A stretch of DNA of 64,000 bases from Nitrospira sp. Ga0074138 (GCA_001464735.1 LNDU01000055.1:62001-126000); one strand, 5' to 3'. Shown: positions 52,162 to 61,915, counted from the first letter of the stretch. Translations and numbers: made by a program. The notes: a model not told the origin generated them from the letters alone.

Positions 52162-52284
52162 CAGGATGTTGGAAAAGGCCGCCAGCTTTGTTCTCGCATC
52201 ACTCAAGGCATCAACGTGCCAACCGCGTACGCCTCGGCCTTTCGCTCGCTGCGGCCGCGCTGGACGGCCTTTTTGACCATCCTG
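52162..52284. repeat. island hairpin repeat, copy D
   Basis: The shortest copy: CAGGATGTTGGAAAAGGCCG and CGGCCTTTTTGACCATCCTG pair as outer arms, with CCAGCTTTGTTCTCGCATCA and TTTCGCTCGCTGCGGCCGCGCTGG inside. It starts at the first base after the second gamma subunit's stop. The PDZ gene begins 38 bases later. Confidence 0.85.
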
Positions 52285-52322
52285 TGGGATTTGCACGAGT
52301 TGCAAGATGCGAAGAAGGACGA

Positions 52323-52760
52323 ATGAAGAGGACAGCTTGGGGATGTGTATTCTGTCTGGTGAGCGGATTATTGTTCGTTGGGAATGCATTTGCGGTAGCA
52401 GGGGTGCAGCTCGAGGCCATGACGGAGGAGGAAGCATCCAAACTTGGGGAAGAGTTTGGGATCGCTATCGGTGCTGTGGATGAAGACATTCAAAAGGAGC
52501 TCAAGCTCCAGCAGCCGCAGGGAGTCGCCGTGTTCGAAGTGATTGGGAATTCACGCGCGGATTACGCAGGGATTAAGGTTCGTTCCGTCATTAAGGAAAT
52601 CGATAAACAGGAGATCCGAAACATGGCCGATTTCGGACGCGCCATCAAGAAAGCGATGAAAGAATGTAATTTTACGGTCGGAACCTATGAGCCAGCAGAT
52701 CCAGGTGATCCGGTCGGCTGGGGCGTCAATTTCCACTTTGTTGGTTGCAAACGAGATTAA
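52323..52760 (+). CDS. exported PDZ-domain protein
   Basis: A 145-residue protein; ATG 52323 has GAAGGAC upstream. Residues 1-24 are a signal peptide. The remainder is one PDZ-like domain (Q-G-V-A-V-F-E-V, A-D-Y-A-G-I-K-V-R-S-V-I-K-E-I, I-R-N-M-A-D-F) without protease sequence. Periplasmic, peptide-binding; perhaps an assembly factor for the pentahaem cytochromes whose genes follow directly. Confidence 0.82.
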   Translation: MKRTAWGCVFCLVSGLLFVGNAFAVAGVQLEAMTEEEASKLGEEFGIAIGAVDEDIQKELKLQQPQGVAVFEVIGNSRADYAGIKVRSVIKEIDKQEIRNMADFGRAIKKAMKECNFTVGTYEPADPGDPVGWGVNFHFVGCKRD

Positions 52761-52780
52761 GGAGTGAAGGTGGTTTGAAC

Positions 52781-54079
52781 ATGGTAAGGCTGCGAATCGT
52801 CGGTATAATCGGGATGCTAGTGATGGCGGGTTGCCTGATTAGCCTCTATCACGATCGGGCGATTGCTCAGCAGGCGAACAGTCGGTCTGTGCCTGAGTGG
52901 GCAGCTGAAATCGAGAAAATCTTCATCCGTTCTGAAGACTGCAAACAGTGCCATGAGCGTCATTACGAAGAGTGGAAGGGCGTCAGAGAGCAGACGCCGG
53001 ATTTGAAGACCTTTGGCCGAGTGGATGCGGCCCTTTTACATGGCACGTCGTTGGAGTCACCCGTTTTTCGAACGGTGTTGGGTCTTTGGAAACAGACGAA
53101 TCCGACAGCGGACGAACAGGGACGATGCCTCTCTTGTCATGTGCCTGCCGTTACCGTGTTCCCTCAGCATGCCGAGAAGATAGTGGCGGACGTGCTTGCC
53201 CGCAAGTCGGGAATCGAAGGAATCGGTTGCTCAGCTTGCCATTTGATGAATGGAATGGAAAAGCAATTGAACTCACCGCCGACATTTAAACTGCAGCCAG
53301 GCAACACACTCTATGGTCCATATCCCAATCCCGAAGAGAATCTTGTCCATCCGGCCGCGCAGTCCGAGCACTTTCGAGGGGCCAATTATTGTGCCGCGTG
53401 TCATTTCGACAAAGTGAAGGATGTGGCGCAGAAGAATCTGCCGGGAGAAATTCTTGAGGGAACAATCTGTCAGGATTGCCACATGGAGCCCTCGACCGGC
53501 AGTTCCACGTCGAGACGTGGGGCCATGACAAGAGCGATCGGACGCCACTGGTTTCGCGGTGTCGTCGTCGCCGGTACGATGCTGAAGAATCGCAATCTGC
53601 AGGCGGAGTGGATGCCTCGTATCGATGTGGATGTGACGAAGGCCGGCACGGTGGTGGAGGGAACCGGGATTGTGAAGGTCGGCAGCCTCCCGCACAGTTT
53701 TCCCGATGGCGATCCGGTGCTGAAACAGTTCTTTTTGACGGTCACGGCGAAGGACGCGGCAGGCAAGACCTTAGCGGAAGAGACGAAGCAATTTGGGTTG
53801 CCGTACGACAAGATCCTTCGCGGTCCGATTCCTGATCCGTTCATTAAGGGTGGCAATACGAGGAAGGTCCCATTTGCGCTGACGCTCCCGGCCGGCACAG
53901 CCGCTTCGTCGATCGAAGCAGTGCTCACCTATGCGCTCATTCCCACGCCTGAACCTATGCTGACGGACAAGTATCTTACTTCCTTGCAGACCGAGAAAGA
54001 ACGGGAAGAGGCGAAGCAAATCATCCAAGAATATACCCAGCGGCATTTTCTGACGTATCGTGTCAAATCACTCTCCTGA
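52781..54079 (+). CDS. pentahaem cytochrome c, lipoprotein-like
   Basis: A 432-residue protein; ATG 52781 gives a short signal with M-A-G-C at residues 15-18, a plausible lipobox. Five C-x2-C-H haem sites follow: C-K-Q-C-H (54-58), C-L-S-C-H, C-S-A-C-H, C-A-A-C-H and C-Q-D-C-H, all within the first ~230 residues, with several spare histidines as sixth ligands. The C-terminal ~180 residues are beta-rich. It resembles the multihaem proteins with C-x-x-C-H and E-E-W segments (cytochrome c554-like). It is a tandem paralogue of the next gene and a likely periplasmic electron carrier for the island's enzyme. Confidence 0.88.
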   Translation: MVRLRIVGIIGMLVMAGCLISLYHDRAIAQQANSRSVPEWAAEIEKIFIRSEDCKQCHERHYEEWKGVREQTPDLKTFGRVDAALLHGTSLESPVFRTVLGLWKQTNPTADEQGRCLSCHVPAVTVFPQHAEKIVADVLARKSGIEGIGCSACHLMNGMEKQLNSPPTFKLQPGNTLYGPYPNPEENLVHPAAQSEHFRGANYCAACHFDKVKDVAQKNLPGEILEGTICQDCHMEPSTGSSTSRRGAMTRAIGRHWFRGVVVAGTMLKNRNLQAEWMPRIDVDVTKAGTVVEGTGIVKVGSLPHSFPDGDPVLKQFFLTVTAKDAAGKTLAEETKQFGLPYDKILRGPIPDPFIKGGNTRKVPFALTLPAGTAASSIEAVLTYALIPTPEPMLTDKYLTSLQTEKEREEAKQIIQEYTQRHFLTYRVKSLS

Positions 54080-55334
54080 AAACGCTGTGACCGTGAGACG
54101 ATCGCATTTCTCAATTGCGGTGAGCTTTATCTTCGTCCTGGCGATGTGTGCCGTTGCGTTATCTGATGGCGCGGTCACTTCCGCGCTGGCACAGACCGGT
54201 GTCAGTCAGCCATTGATCGAGAAGACCTTTCCTCACTCGAATAAATGTAAGCGCTGTCACGAACGGGTCTATGAAGAGTGGGAAACCTCGCCGTTGGCGA
54301 AGTCCATCCATTCTCCGGCGTTCCGTGCCTCGCTCGATGCGTATCTTAAATCACCAGGTGAAAAAGACAAAGCTGCGTGCTTCCGCTGCCATGCCCCGCA
54401 TGTGCGGGAGTTTTTGGATTCCGTCCAACTCTTTATTGATCAAGCAAAAGCAGGCGACCCCTCTTTGGATGGTGTCGCTTGCAGCCAGTGTCATTTGATC
54501 AAGCAGGTCGATCGGGCCAAGCATCCCCCGGAGCCGAAGTATGAAACCGGTGGAAAGACGCTGTATGGGCCATACAAGGACTTTGTCCAGAACCTTGCGC
54601 ACCAGTCGATGGAACTGAGCCTCATTCAGAAGTCTGATCTATGCCTGAACTGCCACCAGTCGGTGCCGTCAGCGACGAACTTGGGCAAGGCCAACGATTT
54701 GCTCGGGAACTGGGATCAGAGTCGGGCCGTCAAGTCCGGCAAAGAATGCCAGACTTGCCACATGCCACAACAAGTAGGGGAGTCGGCCAATGGGGAAAAG
54801 AAGCGCACGATCGCCAACCATAGTTTCCCAGGGCGTGTGGGTAAACTTCGCCAAGACGCGGCGAAGCTGGACGTGCAGACCAGGATCGAGGGCGACAAAA
54901 CAACCGTTGTGGTCAAGGTCCAAAGCCTGGTGCCGCATAATCTACCGGCGACACATCCGGCTTGGGCTTCGGTGGTCTTGAATCTGGACATCAAAGGGAA
55001 AAACCTCAAAACGGTATTTTCTGATAAGCGCGTCTATGGTCGGACGTATCTGGATGGCCAGGGACAGCCGACGATCTTTGATTTTGAGGCCGTGAAAGTG
55101 GCAGAGGACACGGTGTTGAAACCCGAAGAGACGAGGGAGGAAACCTTCACCTTTCCGACGCCGAAAGATACCAAGACGTTCGACGTCGAAGTCGGGCTCA
55201 ATTACGCTCCATTGACTGGTCCTGCCTTGTTCCTCCAACGTGTCGAAGCTGAGTCATCTCAGGGGTCACAAGATCCGGTCTTCCAGCCGATCGAGATCGT
55301 CAAGCGTACGGAGAATATTCCGGTCAGCAAGTAA
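54060..55334 (+). CDS. pentahaem cytochrome c, second copy
   Basis: Up to 424 residues. GTG 54060 overlaps the previous gene; GTG 54087 would give a more typical signal start (T-V-R-R-S-H-F-S-I-A-V-S-F). After the signal, five haem sites: C-K-R-C-H, C-F-R-C-H, C-S-Q-C-H, C-L-N-C-H and C-Q-T-C-H, arranged as in the preceding paralogue and followed by a beta-rich C-terminal domain (S-L-V-P-H-N-L-P-A-T-H-P). No lipobox here, so this one should be soluble in the periplasm. The overlap indicates translational coupling. Confidence 0.87.
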   Translation: MSNHSPENAVTVRRSHFSIAVSFIFVLAMCAVALSDGAVTSALAQTGVSQPLIEKTFPHSNKCKRCHERVYEEWETSPLAKSIHSPAFRASLDAYLKSPGEKDKAACFRCHAPHVREFLDSVQLFIDQAKAGDPSLDGVACSQCHLIKQVDRAKHPPEPKYETGGKTLYGPYKDFVQNLAHQSMELSLIQKSDLCLNCHQSVPSATNLGKANDLLGNWDQSRAVKSGKECQTCHMPQQVGESANGEKKRTIANHSFPGRVGKLRQDAAKLDVQTRIEGDKTTVVVKVQSLVPHNLPATHPAWASVVLNLDIKGKNLKTVFSDKRVYGRTYLDGQGQPTIFDFEAVKVAEDTVLKPEETREETFTFPTPKDTKTFDVEVGLNYAPLTGPALFLQRVEAESSQGSQDPVFQPIEIVKRTENIPVSK

Positions 55335-55504
55335 TTGTCGCGTATCGTTTGTGAAGCGTGAAGCGAGACTGGCTTCGGGTGGAATGTTTCGTGTTTCTAG
55401 TTGTGTGCTTGAATAATGCGCTGGAGCGAACTGCCCCTCCCCGCTTGGGCTTCGGCTGGCGATTCGACGCACCGGTTGCTCAGCTTTGATTTGTAAGGCT
55501 ACAA

Positions 55505-56050
55505 ATGGACGTTACCACTGATAATTTGTCCTTTTCCCCGCGACCCATTGAGGCTGTCGGCCTGAGGGCAGGTGAAGGGGCCGCAGTGCTGGTTGCAATG
55601 CCAAGCATCCAAAGAGCTACTGCACTTCGGGCTTACAACGCTTTCTCAAGCGGTCGGGATTGGATGGAAAGACTGTCGAGCGCTTATGTTGTTTCGCTCG
55701 CCACGCGTTCGGCGGACAAATATCTGATGCAGCAGATTCAAAATTGTATAGTCGAAGATCCTGCAATTTCTTGCAAGAAGTGTCGAGAGGCGACCTTTGG
55801 CACGAACGTCATCCGTTCAAGATTGTTTCCTAAGTTGGCAGCACTGCGGGAACATGCAAACGCGCTTATCCATCACTTGGATAACCCGAAGAACCGGGGT
55901 ATCGCTGAGCTAAACGTACAGGGCGTTTTTGACTATTGCTACCACCTCTTTCACGAGAACGCAGAATTGCTGTTCGGCTGGAGCCCAGAAGGCTCATTTC
56001 CGCACATGAAGTGCAAAGAATGTAGAGCGAAGAATGTCGAAGGCCAATGA
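55505..56050 (+). CDS. protein of unknown function with two cysteine pairs
   Basis: A 181-residue protein, mainly helical, without signal peptide. A C-K-K-C pair (about residue 90) and C-K-E-C near the C-terminus, plus paired histidines (H-H-L-D), could bind a metal. No family is recognised and no good ribosome site is visible. It lies beyond the respiratory island next to another unknown gene. Confidence 0.55.
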   Translation: MDVTTDNLSFSPRPIEAVGLRAGEGAAVLVAMPSIQRATALRAYNAFSSGRDWMERLSSAYVVSLATRSADKYLMQQIQNCIVEDPAISCKKCREATFGTNVIRSRLFPKLAALREHANALIHHLDNPKNRGIAELNVQGVFDYCYHLFHENAELLFGWSPEGSFPHMKCKECRAKNVEGQ

Positions 56051-56173
56051 AGTATCCGTTGCAGTCTAACCTTTCCGCCAATAGGACCGGCCAACAGCTG
56101 CACTGTTGGGTACCCTCGTCAGTTCGCTCCTAGGTGACTTATTATCGGCAGCATTTGACTCATTGGAGATGCG

Positions 56174-57061
56174 GTGGTGCCCTCAACGATGGTAGATGGG
56201 CCGGATGATGACCTGATTCGCGATATGTATGCCAGATTCGGGCTGGCCTACTATCAGAGTGAGTGCCTACACCGCGGCCTGTGCTTTGTCCTCGCCTTGA
56301 CGGGGTTGCCGTCGCGGGACATGATCACAGGGCCTCGCGTCGAGGAGCGATTGGCACAAGCGTTTTCTCTTACGCTCGGCGATGTGGCGGCCAAGCTGGA
56401 AGAAGTACTCCCAGCGGAGCTCGCCGCCGACATCCGTGTCGCTGTAGCCACGCGCAACTTCCTCGCACATCACTTCTGGTTTGAGCGTGCTCATCTGATG
56501 TTCAGTGCGACCAACGTGTGCCAGTTGATTTCTGAGCTCGATGGGTATGCGAGGATGTTCGATCGGCTCGATGTCCGAGTAGACGAGTGGTCTGAGCCGA
56601 CACTCCAAAAACTTGGTCTCACCGACGAGATCCTCCAGACAAGCCTCGAACGGACCCTCGCGGGTGAGAAAGACGAGCCGCTTCTCGATAAGCAGGCCGT
56701 AAGGGAGCTGGCGAAACAACTCAATAGACGACAACGACTGATCCGAGTGTGGGAGTTCTCCTTGGCGGATGGCCAAAAGCCCTTGATCTTCGAGCTAGCA
56801 GACGGCTCCCTCTGGCAATTGTCGGACGTTGGGCTCGGCTTGACCCGGTTTCGAGAGATAGGTTCGGGCTGGACGGAGCATCCAGCGATCAAGCCACATC
56901 TACCGGCTGAAATACTACTGCGCCCGAAAAATGCTGTACCATGGGACTATGAATTCACGCTGGGAAATGGGGTTGTGCTGTGGGTAAAGCCCGGGCGCCA
57001 GAAGGCGACTTTCAGCTGGGGAGTGCGTGCATTCAAGCCAAGCGTCAAACAACAGGCCTGA
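56174..57061 (+). CDS. unknown protein with HEPN-like RxxxxH motif
   Basis: A 295-residue protein. The N-terminal ~130 residues are helical and contain A-T-R-N-F-L-A-H-H-F-W, matching the R-x4-H signature (with N after R) of HEPN-type RNases and related folds; the C-terminal part is beta-rich (I-F-E-L-A-D-G-S-L-W-Q-L, L-W-V-K-P-G). The start could be GTG 56174 or the internal ATG at 56189. No partner nucleotidyltransferase or antitoxin is evident next to it. The HEPN assignment is tentative. Confidence 0.55.
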   Translation: MVPSTMVDGPDDDLIRDMYARFGLAYYQSECLHRGLCFVLALTGLPSRDMITGPRVEERLAQAFSLTLGDVAAKLEEVLPAELAADIRVAVATRNFLAHHFWFERAHLMFSATNVCQLISELDGYARMFDRLDVRVDEWSEPTLQKLGLTDEILQTSLERTLAGEKDEPLLDKQAVRELAKQLNRRQRLIRVWEFSLADGQKPLIFELADGSLWQLSDVGLGLTRFREIGSGWTEHPAIKPHLPAEILLRPKNAVPWDYEFTLGNGVVLWVKPGRQKATFSWGVRAFKPSVKQQA

Positions 57062-57293
57062 GCCCACTGGCTTCGCCAGCTCCTCTGCCGCGTGTCCTGA
57101 TAACTGTATTCTGCGCCGAGTCCATATTGTGGAAACGGCCTCAGAGCGGAAATGAGAGTCAGATCTTTCCCCATGCATCACCAAATTGTGATGCGAGTTA
57201 GGTCCGGTGCACATACCATGATGTGACTGCCATTGCCATAGTGTGCCACCCGACCATTGCAAGCGTAGGACGACTTGCGCTTCCTGGTAGGAG

Positions 57294-57977
57294 TCATCCC
57301 TGGATGGTGCCTATGCAGATGGCGTGGGCGACGAATCGGCCGTAGGGTACGTTGCGGCATTGCTCCCAATCCGACTCGATCCAATAATTCTGCTTGGAAA
57401 TCCGTTTGAGAAAATGTTGGGTCGTGAACGGACTCTTGCCGTTGTTCTGCAAATAATCGAAGTAGCGGTTATAACCGACCGGGAGGCTCGCCACGAGCCG
57501 GCCGGATGGAGCGAGGCATATGGCTCGCAGATGATCAATGGCCTGCAGCAGTTTGCCTGGTTTCTGTGGCTGTTCGTCCCACCCGACATGCTCCAAGGTC
57601 GAGATGCTGATAATCAGATCGTATTTGGCCTGCGGGACAAACTCGACGATATCCGTATTGATGACGCCTGAGCTGACCTCATATTTGTCGACGACCTCAT
57701 GATGAATGGGAAAATAGTGAGAGAGGACGTTGCCCACTTCAAGCACCCGCTTGCCTTCATGTTTGAGGAGGAGTTCACGGAAGATGGGGATCTCGACGCC
57801 ACGCTCGTTTTTCCAGGTCCTGTTATACGGATGGTACAGGTACTCGTACTCCCGACCGTCGAATTGAAATGTCTTAGCTCTCACGCTGCGGGTCAGCGTC
57901 ATCTTCATGGCGCGCCAATATCTCCGAGCGGCGCTCTCACCTGTCGTCGACTTTGTATAATCGTAGGTATAGGACAA
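57294..57977 (-). CDS. SAM-dependent methyltransferase-like protein
   Basis: A 227-residue protein. A Rossmann-type methyltransferase pattern: G-K-R-V-L-E-V-G-N-V-L (motif I, around residue 75), Y-D-L-I-I-S-I-S-T-L-E-H-V-G (motif IV), and S-G-R-L-V-A-S-L-P-V-G-Y-N. The substrate is not identifiable; related proteins act on sugars or small metabolites near glycan genes. The gene lies beside a pentapeptide-like protein on the same strand. Confidence 0.82.
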   Translation of the reverse strand: MSYTYDYTKSTTGESAARRYWRAMKMTLTRSVRAKTFQFDGREYEYLYHPYNRTWKNERGVEIPIFRELLLKHEGKRVLEVGNVLSHYFPIHHEVVDKYEVSSGVINTDIVEFVPQAKYDLIISISTLEHVGWDEQPQKPGKLLQAIDHLRAICLAPSGRLVASLPVGYNRYFDYLQNNGKSPFTTQHFLKRISKQNYWIESDWEQCRNVPYGRFVAHAICIGTIQG

Positions 57978-57997
57978 GAAGGGCCTGCTTCGAGACG

Positions 57998-58252
57998 TTA
58001 CTCGAAGATGATGGACGATCCCGGTGATTTCATCTTGAAGATCTGCAAGGCGTTATAGATGCCTTTGGCGGGATGATTCAGGATCAAGCGTGAATTGGTG
58101 ATATGGGTGTCGAGCAGTTCGTACTGCCCGCCGCTGTAGTAGAGGTCACAGTCGTCGATCTGACAGTTCTTGTAGACATGATTATCCAGAGGAAGTTTCG
58201 CCTTCGAGAAGGTCTGCCCATCGATAATGATATAGCTCGGTTCGAATGCCAT
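57998..58252 (-). CDS. 84-residue pentapeptide-like protein
   Basis: Start at 58252 with AAGGA upstream; the longer frame has no ribosome site. The sequence has a repetitive turn-like pattern (N-C-Q-I-D-D-C-D-L-Y-Y, L-L-D-T-H-I-T-N-S-R-L-I-L) suggestive of a short right-handed beta-helix of the pentapeptide type, too short for certainty. Co-directional with the methyltransferase 21 bases downstream. Function unknown. Confidence 0.6.
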   Translation of the reverse strand: MAFEPSYIIIDGQTFSKAKLPLDNHVYKNCQIDDCDLYYSGGQYELLDTHITNSRLILNHPAKGIYNALQIFKMKSPGSSIIFE

Positions 58253-58344
58253 AGGGTTCCTTCCACGAGGACTATAGCAAAGTTGGCAATAATCGTAAAC
58301 CAGCCCAGAAGAGAGGTTGGGCCATGAAGCATCTGGAAGGAAGT

Positions 58345-59514
58345 CTAATTCGGGACGATCCGAGACACGGTGCCACCCCGAGTCAGGATATAGAGCTCTC
58401 CCAAGCCGTCCTGGCCGAAGCTGGTGATTGAAGAGGAAGCAAGCAGCGGCCATTCTGTTTGTTCAAGAGCCGAGCCGTTATTGAAGCGGAAACTACGGAC
58501 AAAGCCGGCGCAGAAATCCGCATAGAAATAGGTACCCTGAATGACTGGTATTGCTGTTCCTCGATAGACGTAGCCTCCGGTGACCGAGCAAGCGCCGTTG
58601 TCATGTGGATACTCAAGAATTGGCAAGGTGAGAGTTCCATTATTACAATTGACGGATGGATTAAAGCAGGCCGACCCTTCCATCAGTCGCCAGCCGTAAT
58701 TGAGTCCGCGTCCGGCATTGGGGCCTTGCGACACGTTGATCTCCTCTCGGGCCTCTTGGCCGACGTCTCCGATATACAGATCAGCTCCATCAAACGAAAA
58801 TCGCCATGGATTCCGCAACCCATAGCTCCACACCAGCTGATCCCCTCCGCTGAGGACAAATGGATTGACGGTTCCACTTGTGCAGGCTGTTCCTGGGGTC
58901 GTCGGATCGATCCTGAGGATTTTTCCCAGCCGGCTTCTGAGATTCTGAGCATTGTTGCTCGGGTCCCCTGAACTGCCCCCGTCTCCAACGGCTGCGTACA
59001 GACAACCATCCGGTCCGAACGCCAACATGCCTCCGTTATGGTTCGCGAAGGTTGGATGGGGAATGGAGATTAAGATAACCTGTGAATTTGGGTCAGCGAC
59101 GTTGGGGTTCGTTGACGACACCACAAACCGAGCAATGGTGATCACGCCATTAGCATCCGTATAGTCGACGTAAAACCGGCCGTTGGCATTGTAGTTTGGG
59201 TCAATGGCCAGCCCCAACAATCCTCGTTCCCCTCCGCTCGTGATACCGGTCACGGTCAGAAATGTCGAGAGCACGTTGCCAGTTGCCCGATCGAGAATTC
59301 TAATGGTGCCGCCCTGTTCGACAACGAACAGGCGAGTCTGGTCTCCAGGGGGAGAGGTGAGCAACACCGGCGAACTAAGATTACTTGCGACGGTTTGGAG
59401 CTTGAGGCTGGTGGAAGTCGGGGCAGCGTTTCCTGAGTTACTGTCGCTCCCGCACGCAGTCAGGAGACCGGTGATACACAGGCACAGAGTCATAAGCACG
59501 ATCGTCTGTCTCAT
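58345..59514 (-). CDS. PQQ-dependent aldose sugar dehydrogenase-like lipoprotein
   Basis: A 389-residue protein. The signal ends L-L-T-A-C (lipobox, Cys21), so it is lipid-anchored in the envelope. The six-bladed glucose/sorbosone dehydrogenase propeller follows with V-E-Q-G-G-T-I, G-E-R-G-L-L-G-L-A, H-N-G-G-M-L-A-F-G-P-D-G, W-S-Y-G-L-R-N-P-W-R-F-S and D-V-G-Q-E-A-R-E-E-I, which form the PQQ and Ca2+ sites in soluble aldose dehydrogenases. It may oxidise sugars, though many homologues have unknown substrates. Divergent from hppA. Confidence 0.9.
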   Translation of the reverse strand: MRQTIVLMTLCLCITGLLTACGSDSNSGNAAPTSTSLKLQTVASNLSSPVLLTSPPGDQTRLFVVEQGGTIRILDRATGNVLSTFLTVTGITSGGERGLLGLAIDPNYNANGRFYVDYTDANGVITIARFVVSSTNPNVADPNSQVILISIPHPTFANHNGGMLAFGPDGCLYAAVGDGGSSGDPSNNAQNLRSRLGKILRIDPTTPGTACTSGTVNPFVLSGGDQLVWSYGLRNPWRFSFDGADLYIGDVGQEAREEINVSQGPNAGRGLNYGWRLMEGSACFNPSVNCNNGTLTLPILEYPHDNGACSVTGGYVYRGTAIPVIQGTYFYADFCAGFVRSFRFNNGSALEQTEWPLLASSSITSFGQDGLGELYILTRGGTVSRIVPN

Positions 59515-59860
59515 GATTGCACCTTCGCCCTGTGTTGAAAGATGATCCGTATCCTATCATTTCTACTGGTGTCAAACCTTAGCACCGCCTTAGGGGCCTA
59601 TAGACAGAGGATTGTGGAGTCCTGACGCCCCCTTTCTGTTCTCTAGATGGCGGGACGGCTGTTTCTGAGCGTCTCGTATTTGGTCTTGATCCTGCCAGTT
59701 CAACTCTAATAGAATGGGCACGTTTTTCAGGCAGTTAGCTTCGAGTTCGACTCCGCACCGTCTTAGGTTTCCCCACTCATGCATCTACTGTTGGATGGGT
59801 TGAAGCCACGGAGAGCCGTGTGACAATAAGGAGTGCGCTTAACCAGCAGGAGGACTACCA

Positions 59861-61915
59861 GTGAGTGATTCAGCGATTGTAACGTTCGCACTCATAGCCG
59901 CTGTTGCCGGTATTGCCTATGGGCTGTACCTGGCGATGTGGGTGTTCAAGCTCGACGCCGGCAACGCGAAGATGCAGGAAATTGCAAAGGCTATTCAAGA
60001 AGGTGCCAGCGCCTACATGAACCGGCAATACAGGACTGTGGGTGTCGTTGCCGCGGTACTCTTCGTCATGCTCTGGGCCGCTGGGGCCGCCTCCGACAAG
60101 TTTGGCTTGCTGACGGCAGTCGGCTTTTTGGTCGGTGCGGGAGCCTCGTCGATTGCCGGCTATGTGGGGATGATTATCGCCGTGCGCGCCAACGTGCGGA
60201 CCGCGCAAGCCGCGCACAATGGCATGAATGCCGCCTTGACCGTCGCGTTTCGAGGGGGTGCGGTGACGGGTCTGTTGCTGATCGGCCTGGGACTTTTGTC
60301 GATTACGACCTTCTATATGGTCGCGCAATCAATAGCTGGGCAAGAGAAGGCCATTCATGCCTTGCTGAGTCTTGGATTCGGCGGCAGCTTGATCTCGGTC
60401 TTTGCCCGTGTTGGTGGCGGCATCTATACCAAGGCTGCGGATGTGGGTGCGGATCTCGTCGGTAAGGTTGAAGCGGGAATTCCGGAAGACGACCCTCGCA
60501 ACCCAGCGGTGATCGCCGATAACGTGGGCGACAACGTCGGTGATTGCGCCGGTATGGCAGCGGACCTGTTTGAAACCTACGCCGTGACCACAGTGGCGGC
60601 GATGGTGTTGGCTTTTACGATGTTTAAAGGGGCGACTGCCCCAATTCTGTATCCGTTGGTCTTAGGGGGCGTGACTATTTTCGCGACGATCATCGGGGTT
60701 CTTTTCGTGAAGGTGAGCCCGGGTGGGGAGGTCATGACGGCGCTCTACAAGGGGCTGTTCGTGGCCGGCGGGATCGCTGCCGTGGCATTTCTCCCGATCA
60801 CCCTCATGATCATGGGCGGGGTAGGGGGTGTCAGCGGCTTCAGTTACTACATCGCTGCATTGATGGGATTGGCGGTGACGCTGGCGCTTGTATTCATTAC
60901 CGATTATTACACGTCGAAGAACTATGAGCCGGTGCAATATATCGCCAAAGCGAGTGAAACTGGCCATGCGACGAACATCATCGCGGGGTTGGCGGTCGGC
61001 ATGCAGGCGACGGCGGCGCCGGTGGTGGTGATTGCGGCGGCGATCCTGGGTAGCTTCTGGGTCTGCGGCGGCGCGGAATCGGGAGGCCTGTTCGGTGTGG
61101 CGGTGGCGGCGGTCTCGATGCTGTCGATGGCCGGGATTGTCGTGGCGATCGATGCATTCGGTCCGATCACCGACAATGCAGGCGGCATTGCTGAAATGTC
61201 GCATCTCGGCAAGGAAGTTCGGGACATCACTGACCCGTTGGATGCGGTCGGCAATACGACCAAGGCGGTGACAAAAGGCTATGCGATTGGGTCAGCCGCG
61301 TTGGCAGCGGTGGTATTGTTCGCGGAATATTCTCGTGAGGTGGCGGCCATCAATCCCGCGCTGGCGGCATTCGACCTGTCCAACCCGAAAGTGTTGGTCG
61401 GTCTGTTCCTGGGTGGCATGTTGCCCTTCATCTTCGGTGCGCTCTGTATGAGGGCCGTGGGCGAAGCCGGCAGTTTGATCGTGGAAGAAGTGCGGCGGCA
61501 GTTCCGGACGATCAAGGGCATTATGGAAGGCACGGGGAAGCCTGACTACGCAACCTGTGTCGATATCGTGACCCAGGCCGCGATTCAAAAGATGATGATC
61601 CCTGGCTTGATCCCGGTGGTGTCGCCGATCATCGTCGGCTTAGTGCTGGGTCCGCAAGCCCTCGGCGGCGTGTTGGTCGGCAGCATTGTGACCGGTCTGT
61701 TCGTCGCGATTTCGATGACGAGCGGCGGCGGGGCTTGGGACAATGCAAAAAAGTTTATCGAAGAGCAGGGGTTGAAGGGCACCGACACGCACAAGGCAGC
61801 GGTGACTGGCGATACGGTCGGGGACCCGTACAAGGATACAGCGGGACCGGCGGTGAACCCGATGATCAAGGTCATCAATATCGTCGCGTTGCTCATCGTG
61901 TCGTTGATTGTCTGA
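59861..61915 (+). CDS. hppA: H+-translocating membrane pyrophosphatase, K+-independent
   Basis: A 684-residue protein with ~16 helices; GTG 59861 has AGGAGG seven bases upstream. The pyrophosphate site is [20 protein letters not shown] followed by [19 protein letters not shown]. In the later G-N-T-T-K-A-V-T segment a lysine and threonine occupy the positions that are Ala/Gly in K+-dependent enzymes, so this is the K+-independent H+ pump. It couples pyrophosphate hydrolysis to proton motive force, useful in energy-limited chemolithotrophs. A clear terminator follows. Confidence 0.96.
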   Translation: MSDSAIVTFALIAAVAGIAYGLYLAMWVFKLDAGNAKMQEIAKAIQEGASAYMNRQYRTVGVVAAVLFVMLWAAGAASDKFGLLTAVGFLVGAGASSIAGYVGMIIAVRANVRTAQAAHNGMNAALTVAFRGGAVTGLLLIGLGLLSITTFYMVAQSIAGQEKAIHALLSLGFGGSLISVFARVGGGIYTKAADVGADLVGKVEAGIPEDDPRNPAVIADNVGDNVGDCAGMAADLFETYAVTTVAAMVLAFTMFKGATAPILYPLVLGGVTIFATIIGVLFVKVSPGGEVMTALYKGLFVAGGIAAVAFLPITLMIMGGVGGVSGFSYYIAALMGLAVTLALVFITDYYTSKNYEPVQYIAKASETGHATNIIAGLAVGMQATAAPVVVIAAAILGSFWVCGGAESGGLFGVAVAAVSMLSMAGIVVAIDAFGPITDNAGGIAEMSHLGKEVRDITDPLDAVGNTTKAVTKGYAIGSAALAAVVLFAEYSREVAAINPALAAFDLSNPKVLVGLFLGGMLPFIFGALCMRAVGEAGSLIVEEVRRQFRTIKGIMEGTGKPDYATCVDIVTQAAIQKMMIPGLIPVVSPIIVGLVLGPQALGGVLVGSIVTGLFVAISMTSGGGAWDNAKKFIEEQGLKGTDTHKAAVTGDTVGDPYKDTAGPAVNPMIKVINIVALLIVSLIV

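Noticed and set aside
59720..59780. GAGTTCGACTCCGCACC resembles a tRNA T-arm and 3' end
   Set aside because: No matching acceptor, D-arm or anticodon arm could be placed upstream within 90 bases.
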